Source: JALSHZ01 sp964614535 (GTDB taxonomy: Bacteria > Pseudomonadota > Gammaproteobacteria > UWMA-0217). From it: DNA of 64,000 bases. The stretch covers positions 1 to 64,000 of the forward strand of contig CAZTOZ010000017.1 in NCBI GenBank assembly GCA_964614535.1, given 5' to 3'. The translations under genes were made by a program, and so were the position numbers. Positions 25,051 through 33,530 of the stretch are shown here, piece after piece (positions within the stretch are counted from its first letter, which is position 1; each line of letters begins with the position of its first letter). Under the pieces are notes generated by a model. The model was given only the letters and a program-made list of their open reading frames with translations, was not told where the DNA came from and did no database searches.

Positions 25051-26175
25051 CTACACCAGGCTGAGATTGTCCCGGTGGATGATTTCGTCTTCGTTGACGT
25101 AACCCAGTACCGTCTCGATCTGATCGCTGCCCTTGCCGATGATGCGTCGGGCCTCGTCGGCATTGTAGTTCACCAGCCCCAGCGCCACCGGGCTGCCGTC
25201 TGGCGCAACACAACCCACCAGATCGCCACGCTGGAACTCTCCCTCCACCCGGGCCACTCCCACCGGTAGCAGGCTGCGTCCCTCCTGCCGCAACGCCCGC
25301 GCCGCACCGGCGTCGAGCCATAACCGTCCCTTCTGCTTGAGCTGGTTGGCGATCCACTGTTTGCGCGCCGCCACCGGCGGCCGGCTGGCCCGCAAGCGCG
25401 TGCCCAGGTGTTCCCCAGCAGCCACGCGCAGAATCACGTTTTCTTCCCGTCCGGCGGCGATGATCGTGTCGGTACCGGAGCGCGCCGCCTTGCGCGCGGC
25501 CAGAATCTTGGTCTTCATCCCGCCCCGACTGAGTTCCGACGCCGCCTCCCCGGCATAGTCGAGCAACAGCGGGTCGGTGGCGTCCGCCTCGGCGATCAGC
25601 GTGGCGTCGTCATGGGTCTGGGGATTCTTGTCATAGAGCCCCTGCTGATCGGTGAGGATCAGCAGCACGTCCGCCTCGATCAGATTCGCCACCAGCGCCG
25701 CCAGGGTGTCGTTGTCACCGAAACGGATCTCGATGGTGGCGACGGTATCGTTTTCGTTGACCACTGGAATGGCGCCATGGGCCAGCAGCGTCTTCAGCGT
25801 CGCGCGGGCATTGAGATAACGCTTGCGGTCGGTCAGATCCTCATGGGTCAGCAGGATTTGCGCGCTGTGCAGGCCGTGGGACTGGAAGAAACGTTCGTAG
25901 GCATTGATAAGACGCATCTGACCAACGGCCGCCGCCGCCTGCAGCTCGGGAATGGCATGGGGCCGGCGCCGCCAGCCGAGGCGGCTCATGCCGGCCGCGA
26001 CCGCCCCGGAGGAGACCACCACCACCTCTCTGCCCTGCTCCCGCAACGAGGCGATCTGTCCGGCCCAGCCGGCCATACCCCGCATGTTCAGGCCAGCGCC
26101 ATCATCGGTCAGCAGCGCGCTGCCGATCTTGATCACCCAACGCCGCGCACCGGCGATGCGCTCATCCATCGTCAT
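25051..26175 (-). CDS. proB: Glutamate 5-kinase
   Basis: This 374-residue enzyme phosphorylates glutamate in proline synthesis. The amino-acid-kinase domain (about 1-265) shows WVIKIGSALLTDDG, VVSSGAVAAGM, VNENDTVAT and GGMKTKILAA. A PUA domain follows (about 280-370, GRLWLDAGAARALR, GVARVEGEFQRGD). The ATG at 26175 lies within the end of obgE (14-bp overlap). No proA is nearby in the window. It is the last gene of rplU-rpmA-obgE-proB. Confidence 0.95.
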   Translation of the reverse strand: MTMDERIAGARRWVIKIGSALLTDDGAGLNMRGMAGWAGQIASLREQGREVVVVSSGAVAAGMSRLGWRRRPHAIPELQAAAAVGQMRLINAYERFFQSHGLHSAQILLTHEDLTDRKRYLNARATLKTLLAHGAIPVVNENDTVATIEIRFGDNDTLAALVANLIEADVLLILTDQQGLYDKNPQTHDDATLIAEADATDPLLLDYAGEAASELSRGGMKTKILAARKAARSGTDTIIAAGREENVILRVAAGEHLGTRLRASRPPVAARKQWIANQLKQKGRLWLDAGAARALRQEGRSLLPVGVARVEGEFQRGDLVGCVAPDGSPVALGLVNYNADEARRIIGKGSDQIETVLGYVNEDEIIHRDNLSLV

Positions 26176-27181
26176 GCTCCTTCAGGTGTTGGAGAATATC
26201 GTGCACCAATGCCTCGGTGCCCCAACCGGTGGCGGCGGAGATCGCGTAACACGGACCCTCCCAACCCAACGACTCGACGATTCGCCGTTCAAGCGCCAGG
26301 CGCTCCCCTTCCGGGATCAGATCCATCTTGTTGAGCAGCAACCAGCGCGGTTTCTCCATCAGGGCCGCATCGAACCTGGCCAGCTCCCCTTCCAGCACGC
26401 GCACCGCTTCGACCGGTGTCTGCCCCGGATCGGGCGGCAACACATCGACCAGATGGAGCAACAGACGGGTACGCTGCAGATGCTTGAGGAAACGGATACC
26501 CAACCCCTGCCCCTCGGCGGCCCCCTCGATCAACCCCGGGATATCGGCAATGACGAACGACTCGTGCGGGTAGGGTTTCACCACGCCCAGATTGGGATGC
26601 AACGTGGTGAAGGGGTAGTCCGCCACCTTCGGCCGTGCCGCCGACACCTGACGGATGAGGGTGGACTTGCCGGCATTGGGCAGACCGAGCAAACCCACAT
26701 CGGCCAGCACTTTCAGTTCCAGCTGCAAATTCCGCGCCTCGCCGGGGGTGCCATCGGTCTGCTGCCGTGGCGCGCGATTGACGGAGCTCTTGAAGCGGGT
26801 GTTGCCCAGGCCGTGAAACCCACCCTGGGCAACCAGCAGTCTCTGGCCCGCCTCGACCACATCTCCGATCACCTCCCCGGTGTCGGCGTCTGTGACGATG
26901 GTACCCACCGGCACCGGAATCACCAGATCCTTGCCGGCCCGGCCGGTGCAGTTGCGGCCACGCCCGTTCTCCCCGCGCTCGGCCTCATAGCGCCGGGCAT
27001 GGCGAAAATCGACCAAGGTGTTGAGGTTGGCATCGCCGACGAGATAGACGGAGCCACCATCGCCGCCGTCCCCACCGTCGGGACCACCGAACTCGATGTA
27101 TTTTTCACGGCGAAAGCTCACGACGCCGTTGCCACCGTCGCCCGCCTTGACCCAAATGGATGCTTCGTCAACAAACTTCAT
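26162..27181 (-). CDS. obgE: Obg family GTPase
   Basis: This 339-residue GTPase acts in 50S assembly and stress control. The N-terminal glycine-rich OBG fold (1-158) begins MKFVDEASIWVKAGDGGNG. The G domain has GLPNAGKST (P-loop), DIPGLIEGA (G3) and NKMD (G4). It lacks a long C-terminal extension. It follows rpmA after 133 bp that contain a hairpin, so part of the upstream transcription may stop before it. Confidence 0.96.
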   Translation of the reverse strand: MKFVDEASIWVKAGDGGNGVVSFRREKYIEFGGPDGGDGGDGGSVYLVGDANLNTLVDFRHARRYEAERGENGRGRNCTGRAGKDLVIPVPVGTIVTDADTGEVIGDVVEAGQRLLVAQGGFHGLGNTRFKSSVNRAPRQQTDGTPGEARNLQLELKVLADVGLLGLPNAGKSTLIRQVSAARPKVADYPFTTLHPNLGVVKPYPHESFVIADIPGLIEGAAEGQGLGIRFLKHLQRTRLLLHLVDVLPPDPGQTPVEAVRVLEGELARFDAALMEKPRWLLLNKMDLIPEGERLALERRIVESLGWEGPCYAISAATGWGTEALVHDILQHLKEHDDG

Positions 27182-27259
27182 AGACAGGAGTGCCCCGACC
27201 TTGGGGGAGGTATGACCGCCACCGAAAGGCGCCGGAACATGGAATGGATATCATAACGC

Positions 27260-27286
27260 GAAAGCCCCGCACGAGGCGGGGCTTTC
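27260..27286 (-). terminator. Hairpin between rpmA and obgE (attenuator-like)
   Basis: A perfect 11-bp stem (GAAAGCCCCGC / GCGGGGCTTTC) with a 5-base loop lies downstream of rpmA. The T run on the minus strand is short and interrupted, so partial termination that lowers obgE-proB expression relative to ribosomal proteins is plausible. Confidence 0.6.
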
Positions 27287-27314
27287 ACTGTGGTTGGTCG
27301 TTTCGAGCCGAACG

Positions 27315-27578
27315 TTACGAAGCCAGCGGCTCCACACTGACATACTTCCGGTTCTTGACGCCCTTGGTGCGAAAGACCACCTTGCCATCGACCTTGGCGA
27401 ACAGCGTGTAGTCCTTGCCGCAACCGACATTCTCGCCGGCATGGAAGCGCGTACCGCGCTGACGCACCAGGATATTGCCTGCCTTTACCACCTCGCCGCC
27501 AAAACGCTTGACGCCGAGACGTTTGGAAATCGAATCACGACCATTGCGGGTACTACCGCCAGCTTTCTTGTGTGCCAT
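27315..27578 (-). CDS. rpmA: 50S ribosomal protein L27
   Basis: This 87-residue protein begins MAHKKAGGSTRNGRDS, the invariant L27 N-terminus that reaches the peptidyl-transferase centre, followed by RLGVKRFGGE and NILVRQRGTRFHAGENVG. It lies 28 bp downstream of rplU in the conserved rplU-rpmA pair. Confidence 0.97.
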   Translation of the reverse strand: MAHKKAGGSTRNGRDSISKRLGVKRFGGEVVKAGNILVRQRGTRFHAGENVGCGKDYTLFAKVDGKVVFRTKGVKNRKYVSVEPLAS

Positions 27579-27606
27579 CTCGTATTCCTCTTGAATCTCT
27601 CCAGGA

Positions 27607-27918
27607 TCAGGCGCTGATGCCCGTGATCTTCACCTCGGTGTAGTTCTGGCGATGCCCCATCCGCTTGCGATGGTGCTTGCGACGCTTGAACTTGATGATC
27701 TCGATCTTCTTGCCACGACCGTGACCATTGACGGTTGCGCTCACCTTACCCCCCTCTATATACGGGGCGCCGATATTGACATCGTCACCGTCGGCCACCA
27801 GCAATACCTTGTCGAAGACGACTTCGTCGTTCTCCGCCACAGCCAACGTCTCGATACGGATAACGTCACCTTCGGATACTTTGTACTGTTTCCCACCAGT
27901 AGCGATTACCGCGTACAT
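27607..27918 (-). CDS. rplU: 50S ribosomal protein L21
   Basis: This 103-residue protein begins MYAVIATGGKQYKVSEGD and ends with IIKFKRRKHHRKRMGHRQNY, the rRNA-binding signature of L21 (read in parts). The ATG at 27918 was chosen because all L21 proteins begin there; the longer open frame upstream is untranslated leader and promoter. Confidence 0.97.
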   Translation of the reverse strand: MYAVIATGGKQYKVSEGDVIRIETLAVAENDEVVFDKVLLVADGDDVNIGAPYIEGGKVSATVNGHGRGKKIEIIKFKRRKHHRKRMGHRQNYTEVKITGISA

Positions 27919-27954
27919 AAGGACTCCACACACTCGTCGAAAAAAAGAGGACGG

Positions 27955-27983
27955 ATCATACAGGCTGACCTCGAGGGGGTCAA
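27955..27983 (-). promoter_or_regulatory. Strong sigma70 promoter for rplU-rpmA-obgE-proB
   Basis: On the minus strand TTGACC (27983-27978) and TATGAT (27960-27955) are separated by exactly 17 bp. The start point would be near 27948, giving a leader of about 30 bases. Confidence 0.8.
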
Positions 27984-28064
27984 CGCCTTCCAACCCCCCC
28001 CGAATGGGAGAACGGAGCTGCCTCCCCGACCCAACGACCATCAGATGGTGCTCCGACAAAAAAA

Positions 28065-28080
28065 TTTGAACTAGATCACA
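28065..28080. promoter_or_regulatory. CRP-like palindrome upstream of the GT2 islet
   Basis: TTTGA-ACTAGA-TCACA matches TGTGA-N6-TCACA with one mismatch and lies in an A/T-rich patch 88 bp upstream of the ATG at 28168. It is one of six such sites in the window. Confidence 0.5.
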
Positions 28081-28167
28081 TTTTTCCACTCCAACAGTGA
28101 AGACGGAACGATTCGGGGCAAAGCCGGATGGCAGACCACTACCCGACAGTTTACCCACAGAGCACCG

Positions 28168-29133
28168 ATGCCAATGGCCGACGATCCCGCCATCCCTTCA
28201 CCCACCCTGCCATGGGTCACACTTTGCATCTGTACCTGCCAGCGCCCGGCGGGATTGGCACGACTTCTCGACGCGGTGGCCGACCTCGACTGGGAGGGCC
28301 GGCTCGACGTGGTGGTCGTCGACAACGACGCGGCCGGAGAAGGCATTGCCCTCTGCCGGCAACGTGCCAACGGCTACCGCTGGCGGCTGACATTCGATCT
28401 CGAGCACCGACGTGGCATCTCCTTTGCCCGCAACCGGGCCGTGACGATGGCCCTGGCGCAAGCCCCCGACTTCATTGCGATGCTCGACGATGACGAATGG
28501 CCCGACCGAAAGTGGCTCAAGAACTTGACGTCGGCGCAGGCCAGGACCGACGCCGATGCCATTGGCGCGCCCGTGCTGCCGGTCTTCGACAGGGAGCCGG
28601 ACGACTGGACGCTCCACGGACGCGACTGCTACGGCGCCGATCTCGGGCTGGCCGATGGCAGTCGCTGCATGCTCTATGCCTGTGGCAACTTCATGGCCCG
28701 CCGCGTCTGCTTCGAACGTCTCGCACCCGATTGTTTCGATCCCGCCTTCGCCTTTTCCGGCGGCGAGGACTACGTCTTCTTCCGGCGCCTACACGAACTG
28801 GGTTTCCGCTTGCACTGGTCCACGCAAGCCATCGTCTACGAACAGGTACCCACCACACGGCTCGGCCGCGACTGGGTTCACCGACACATGAAACTGAAAG
28901 GTAACATCCAGATCCGTATGTTCCGGCTCTACGACCCCACTCTGCCCCAGGAAGCCTGGCGCTGGGTCAAGACCTGCGGGCTCATCGCCACCGGCACGGC
29001 CCGATATCTCGCCGGGCTGTTTCATCGGCCGACCCGTATTCGCGCGGCACTCACGCTGGCCCGTGCCTTGGGGAGAATCCAGGGGCATCTCGGGCGCACG
29101 TTGAACCGTCCCGACCATATCGAAGGGATCTGA
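28168..29133 (+). CDS. Glycosyltransferase family 2 protein
   Basis: This 321-residue GT-A enzyme shows VTLCICTCQRPAGLARLL at the N-terminus, DVVVVDND, GISFARNRAV and the metal-binding acidic cluster AMLDDDEWPD at about residue 110. The catalytic region includes AFSGGEDYVFFRRL. The C-terminus has an amphipathic segment compatible with membrane association. It is followed after four bases by a second GT2 gene and then a methyltransferase gene, one transcription unit for a glycan. The start at 28168 or 28174 cannot be decided. Confidence 0.88.
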   Translation: MPMADDPAIPSPTLPWVTLCICTCQRPAGLARLLDAVADLDWEGRLDVVVVDNDAAGEGIALCRQRANGYRWRLTFDLEHRRGISFARNRAVTMALAQAPDFIAMLDDDEWPDRKWLKNLTSAQARTDADAIGAPVLPVFDREPDDWTLHGRDCYGADLGLADGSRCMLYACGNFMARRVCFERLAPDCFDPAFAFSGGEDYVFFRRLHELGFRLHWSTQAIVYEQVPTTRLGRDWVHRHMKLKGNIQIRMFRLYDPTLPQEAWRWVKTCGLIATGTARYLAGLFHRPTRIRAALTLARALGRIQGHLGRTLNRPDHIEGI

Positions 29134-29137
29134 CGTC

Positions 29138-30094
29138 ATGACGACCACGAGCCAAGAGACATCCCGACCCTTTTTTTCGATTGTCATACCCAGCCACAAC
29201 CGCGCCCACACCATCGCGACAACCATCGAATCCTGCCTCGCCCAAAGTTTCGACGATCTGGAGGTGCTGATCGTCGACGACGGCTCCACCGATGACACCC
29301 AAGCCATCGTCGAGGCCATCGGCGATCCACGCATCCGCTATCTGACACGCCCCAACGGCGGCCCGGCCGCCGCCCGCAACACAGGGATCGCCGCGGCTCG
29401 CGGGCACTATATCGCCTTTCTCGATTCCGACGACCGTTTTCTGCCGGACAAACTCCGGCATTGCCACGACCACATCACCACCACCGGCGCCCAAGTCTTA
29501 TACGGGCCGATGTATGTGGATCGGGGCGTTGGCCGGATGTGGATCCGCCCGGCGTCGGGCATGCGTCCTGGCGAGGAGGTATTCGACTATCTGTTTCTCC
29601 GCCGCGGGGTGTTTCTCATCAGCACGATGGTGGTCTCCACGTCACTGGCCAGAGCCCACCCCTTCGACGAATCACTCTGGTATGGCGACAACGACCAATT
29701 CGGCGCCGATCTCGCGCTTGCCGGTGTGGAACTCCACTACCTGCCGGAACCACTGACGATCTACGCCGACGAATACGATCCCCGCCGACTGTCGCAAAGC
29801 CCGGTCTCCAGCATGGACGCGGCGGTACATCAACGCTTTTTCGACTGGGTCGAGTCCCACCGATCCGAGATGTCGCGGCGCGCCTATCTCGCCTATCGCG
29901 CCCGCTTCTGCTCCCGCCTGAATGCCCGCTCGGCCCCGCTGGAAGCCATGCGGGACCTGCTCTCCGCCTACCGCGCCGACGCCCTGAGCGGGCGGGAATG
30001 CCTGCGTCAGTCGGTACAGACCTTCATGCCCCGGCTCTACCGACGCTGCGCCGACTTCGTTGCCCGGAGCCACGGCGTTCAGGCCCCATCATGA
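29138..30094 (+). CDS. Glycosyltransferase family 2 protein
   Basis: This 318-residue GT-A enzyme has the classical motifs FSIVIPSHNRAHTIATTIES, LEVLIVDDGSTDDT, GGPAAARNTGIAAARG and AFLDSDDRFLPDKL, in which DSD is the metal site. It is more canonical than its upstream neighbour (four-base gap) and probably works on the same glycan. The C-terminal 80 residues are helical without a named domain. The downstream methyltransferase gene begins 28 bp after the stop. Confidence 0.92.
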   Translation: MTTTSQETSRPFFSIVIPSHNRAHTIATTIESCLAQSFDDLEVLIVDDGSTDDTQAIVEAIGDPRIRYLTRPNGGPAAARNTGIAAARGHYIAFLDSDDRFLPDKLRHCHDHITTTGAQVLYGPMYVDRGVGRMWIRPASGMRPGEEVFDYLFLRRGVFLISTMVVSTSLARAHPFDESLWYGDNDQFGADLALAGVELHYLPEPLTIYADEYDPRRLSQSPVSSMDAAVHQRFFDWVESHRSEMSRRAYLAYRARFCSRLNARSAPLEAMRDLLSAYRADALSGRECLRQSVQTFMPRLYRRCADFVARSHGVQAPS

Positions 30095-30122
30095 CCACCA
30101 CCAAGCTTGGGAGGATCTCGAC

Positions 30123-30779
30123 ATGACGATCTCCATAGTACAAAACAACGCCACGCTCCGCCGCCTCGTCAACCGCCTGGGAGAGAGTGGCTTGGCGGGT
30201 CGGCTGCTGCCCTATACCCCTCTCGACATTCCGCCGGAACAGTGGGAACGGCAATACGCCGATGGCCACTGGCAACGCCTTGAACACATCCACGAACTGC
30301 CCCGCTATGGCGCCGTCGCCGCCTACTGCCGAGAGGCAGCCCCCGGACCAGCGGTGCTGGACATCGGTTGTGGCGAGGGGTTGCTGCTGCGCCATCTCAC
30401 CGCCGACCATGAAACCCACTATCTCGGCATCGACATCTCGGTCACCGCCATCGAGGCGGCTCGGCGGCGATACCGGCAGGCGACGTTTCTCACGACCAAT
30501 GTCCAGCAATACCAGAGCGGCGAGCGCTTCGATGCCATCGTGTTCAACGAATGCATCTACTGTTTCAGTGATCCCGTGGCACTGTTGACGCACTTCACTG
30601 GTATGCTGACGAATCACGGCATCATCGTCGTCTCCTGCTACGACTCACCCCGCACTCGCAAGGTATGGAAGCAACTGCAACGCTTCAACGCGCTGGACAC
30701 GACCCGCATCCACAGCGAGAGGGGAACGAGCTGGACCATCAAGCTGTTTGCCGAGACACCCGCTTACCTCACGCCGTAA
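30123..30779 (+). CDS. SAM-dependent methyltransferase (class I)
   Basis: This 218-residue protein has the SAM-binding motif VLDIGCGEGLLLRHL at about residue 75, the acidic residue after strand 2 in YLGIDISVTAIEAAR, and FDAIVFNECIYCF. It is a Methyltransf_11/25-type enzyme. From its place in a GT islet it may methylate a sugar or a glycan terminus, which is inference. The ATG at 30123 has GGGAGG upstream. The 3' end overlaps the convergent deacetylase gene by 11 bp. Confidence 0.85.
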   Translation: MTISIVQNNATLRRLVNRLGESGLAGRLLPYTPLDIPPEQWERQYADGHWQRLEHIHELPRYGAVAAYCREAAPGPAVLDIGCGEGLLLRHLTADHETHYLGIDISVTAIEAARRRYRQATFLTTNVQQYQSGERFDAIVFNECIYCFSDPVALLTHFTGMLTNHGIIVVSCYDSPRTRKVWKQLQRFNALDTTRIHSERGTSWTIKLFAETPAYLTP

Positions 30780-31824
30780 CGACACGGCGGGGGCCGTTGC
30801 GCAGGATCGACAGCACGCCGCTCAAACGCAGATCCAGCAACCTGAGATCCTGGTGACGCCCGGTGATCTCGATACGGGGCAGCGCCATCGGGTGTTGGCC
30901 GTGAGCCGGAAACAGATTGCCCTCCCGCGTCGTCGTCGCGGTACGAAAACCACAGTCGGCCGCGAGGCGGAACTCCCGTGCCCCGGCGGCCCCCGCCTTG
31001 CCAAAAGGGTAGGCGAAATGCCGCACCGGCCGGCCCAGCCGTGATTCGAGCCTCTCTTTGGACGACAGCATTTCATCACGGGCCCTGGCTTCATCCAATG
31101 TCGCGAGATTGTAGTGATTGACGGTATGGGCACCGATCGTCACCAGCGGATCGCCGCTCAGCGTCGTCAGCATCTCCCACCCCATCGTCTCACCGTGGAA
31201 CATGCCGGGGTCGATACCGTTGGCGGCAAACAGCGAATCGAACAGCGACGGCCACGAAGCCGGCCCCGCCGCAATGATCCGGCCGCAGAGCTCCCAGTAG
31301 AGCGCCTCCTTTTCCGCCGGCGTGCCGGCACGAACCTGAACCTCGACACCATCGACGCAGTAGCTGAACGCATCCCGCGACAGCACCAGCCGCTCCAGCA
31401 TGTAGTGCCAAAGAACCGCCGTCTTGTCGATATAGGAGGTGGCCACATAGACGGCAAACGGCAGGCCTCGACGCCGAAAGATGGGGTAGGCGTGTTCGTA
31501 GTTGTCGAGGTAGCCATCATCGAAGGTGAAACAGGCGAATCGTCCGCCACCGCCGCCAGCGGCCAACCGCCGCCACGCCTCGTCCAGCGAGACCACCTCG
31601 TAACCCGTGGCCAGCACATGATCGAGCACCGCCTCGAGAAACGCCGGCGACACTTCGAGCCGGGCATTGGCCGCAATCCTCGCCGCCCCGCTCGGTGGCA
31701 ACACGCGATGCATGACGAAGATGACACCACAACCGGCGTAGAGTGGCCGCAACAGGCGGTGGACAGGCAGTAGACCGAGCACCGCCCCGGCACTCCGGGC
31801 GAGCAGGGGAGATCGAAGAGACAT
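30769..31824 (-). CDS. Polysaccharide deacetylase (NodB fold)
   Basis: This 351-residue protein contains the NodB motifs CFTFDDGYLDNYEHAYPIF (catalytic Asp and metal Asp), IGAHTVNHYNLA (metal His pair) and HFAYPFGKAG. The N-terminus (GAVLGLLPVHRLLRPLYAGCGVIF, in parts) is a weak membrane segment. It probably removes N-acetyl groups from a surface glycan. It is convergent with the GT2-GT2-methyltransferase unit and may belong to the same pathway. Confidence 0.88.
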   Translation of the reverse strand: MSLRSPLLARSAGAVLGLLPVHRLLRPLYAGCGVIFVMHRVLPPSGAARIAANARLEVSPAFLEAVLDHVLATGYEVVSLDEAWRRLAAGGGGGRFACFTFDDGYLDNYEHAYPIFRRRGLPFAVYVATSYIDKTAVLWHYMLERLVLSRDAFSYCVDGVEVQVRAGTPAEKEALYWELCGRIIAAGPASWPSLFDSLFAANGIDPGMFHGETMGWEMLTTLSGDPLVTIGAHTVNHYNLATLDEARARDEMLSSKERLESRLGRPVRHFAYPFGKAGAAGAREFRLAADCGFRTATTTREGNLFPAHGQHPMALPRIEITGRHQDLRLLDLRLSGVLSILRNGPRRVVTA

Positions 31825-31903
31825 ATCGGCTGGTCGTCGCAGGCAGCGCCCATCGGGCTTTCATCTCCTGCTTGGACAGACAAACCGGGACGCGGGTTCC
31901 CCG

Positions 31904-32791
31904 TCAGTACAACGCCTTGTCGACGACCAGGGCGGCGAACAGCGTCATGCCGAGATAGTTGTTGTTGAGGAAGGCGCGAAAACACTCCCTGGGACGGCGC
32001 TGACGGATCAGAAACTGTTGGTACAGACTGAACAACACGGCACCCCCGAGGCCCAGATACCAGGGCCAATGCAGCCCGGCCTCGCGCCCGGCCAGGTAGA
32101 GGGCGAACAGCATCATGGCCTGGAGCGCGGCGATGATGACCCGGTCGGCATCACCGAACAGGATCGCCGTCGATTTGACGCCGATCTTCATGTCCTCCTC
32201 CCGATCCGCCATCGCATACATGGTGTCGTAGGCCGTGGTCCAAAGAATCGCGGCGATGAACAGCATCCATCCGGCTCGATCGGGAAAGGCGCCGGTCTGC
32301 GCGGTATAGGCCATCGGCACCGCCCAGGCGAAAGCGACGCCGAGATGGATCTGCGGCAAATGGTGGTAGCGCTTCATGAAAGGATAGCTGGCCGCCAGCA
32401 GCACGCCACCCAACGACATCCAGCGGGTGACGTCATTGAGCAGAAACACCAGCGAGAACGCCAGCAACGACAGCACGGCGAACACCATCAGCGCCTCGGC
32501 GGGAGTGATCAGACCGGCCGCCAGCGGCCGCTGGCGCGTCCGCTCCACATGGGGATCGATCTCACGGTCGGCATAGTCGTTGATCGCACAGCCCGCCGAG
32601 CGCATCAGAAACACCCCGGCACAGAACACCGCCAGCACCGTCGGATCGGGGACGCCATCGGCGGCGATCCACAACGCCCACAACGTCGGCCACAGCAGCA
32701 GGAAGATCCCGATCGGCTTGTCCAGCCGGATCAGGCGCGCATAGGCCTGGAGGCGGTCGATTGGCGTCGATGGCGCATGAAGCTGTTGCAT
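31904..32791 (-). CDS. ubiA: 4-hydroxybenzoate octaprenyltransferase
   Basis: This 295-residue membrane enzyme prenylates 4-hydroxybenzoate in ubiquinone synthesis. Both Asp-rich motifs are present: NDYADREIDPHVERT and DTMYAMADREEDMKIG. About eight or nine membrane helices are evident. The ATG at 32791 gives the family-typical N-terminus (YARLIRLDKPIGIFLLLWPTLW). No ubiC lies beside it. The divergent neighbour is the gamma carbonic anhydrase gene. Confidence 0.94.
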   Translation of the reverse strand: MQQLHAPSTPIDRLQAYARLIRLDKPIGIFLLLWPTLWALWIAADGVPDPTVLAVFCAGVFLMRSAGCAINDYADREIDPHVERTRQRPLAAGLITPAEALMVFAVLSLLAFSLVFLLNDVTRWMSLGGVLLAASYPFMKRYHHLPQIHLGVAFAWAVPMAYTAQTGAFPDRAGWMLFIAAILWTTAYDTMYAMADREEDMKIGVKSTAILFGDADRVIIAALQAMMLFALYLAGREAGLHWPWYLGLGGAVLFSLYQQFLIRQRRPRECFRAFLNNNYLGMTLFAALVVDKALY

Positions 32792-32832
32792 CGTGACTCG
32801 CGCGGTGGAAATAATCGGGCGTACTGTAGGGC

Positions 32833-32864
32833 GTTGCACGGGTTTTCGCGACAACCCGTGCAAC
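32833..32864. repeat. Perfect 12-bp inverted repeat between ubiA and the carbonic anhydrase gene
   Basis: GTTGCACGGGTT (32833-32844) and its exact complement (32853-32864) flank an 8-base spacer, about 40 bp from the ubiA start and 30 bp from the carbonic anhydrase start. There is no T run, so an operator or a leader hairpin is more likely than a terminator. A TACTAT hexamer at 32875-32880 could be the -10 element of the rightward gene. Confidence 0.6.
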
Positions 32865-32893
32865 AGGCAGGCAATACTATACCGGAGAGCGGC

Positions 32894-33424
32894 ATGATCC
32901 GAAGCTTCCTCGACTGGACGCCACAGATCGCCCCCAGCGCCTGGGTGGACGAGCAGGCCACCGTCGTTGGCCAGGTGACCATCGGCGCCGACAGCTCGAT
33001 CTGGCCCCAGGCGGTGATTCGGGGGGACATCCACCGCATCGAGATCGGCGCGCGCACCAATGTTCAGGACGGCTCGGTCCTGCATGTCACCCACGACAGC
33101 CGTTATTCACCGGGGGGCGCGCCGCTGCTGATCGGCAATGACGTCACCGTCGGCCACAACGCCACACTCCATGCCTGCACCATCGGCAACGGCTGCCTGA
33201 TCGGCATGGGCAGCATCGTACTGGACAAGGCGGTGCTGGCCGATGGCGTCATGCTCGGCGCCGGCGCGCTGGTGCCACCAGGCAAGCGGCTGGAAGGCGG
33301 GTATCTCTGGGTGGGCGCACCGGCCCGGCGGGTTCGGCCGCTGCGTGACGAGGAGAGAGAATACCTCCTCTACTCGGCGCGGCACTACGTCGAATTGATG
33401 CGCCGGCACGCCGGCCGAGCCTGA
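32894..33424 (+). CDS. Gamma carbonic anhydrase family protein
   Basis: This 176-residue protein is a left-handed beta-helix built from hexapeptide repeats (VVGQVTIGADSSIWPQAVIRGD, in parts). Three His in the expected places for metal binding are seen: VTHD, and two in VGHNATLHACTIG. Such proteins are Cam/CaiE/YrdA homologues; some hydrate CO2, many have no proven activity. The start at 32894 is preceded by GGAG. It stands alone, divergent from ubiA. Confidence 0.88.
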   Translation: MIRSFLDWTPQIAPSAWVDEQATVVGQVTIGADSSIWPQAVIRGDIHRIEIGARTNVQDGSVLHVTHDSRYSPGGAPLLIGNDVTVGHNATLHACTIGNGCLIGMGSIVLDKAVLADGVMLGAGALVPPGKRLEGGYLWVGAPARRVRPLRDEEREYLLYSARHYVELMRRHAGRA

Positions 33425-33530
33425 ATCTGGCGGGGAATGGTCCCTCGTCCCCCATTTTGATGTAAACCGATCCCCCCGGGAAAGCTTGCTCGCCGTTTGC
33501 CCGCTGGCACCCGAGCAACGGCGGCTCCAT

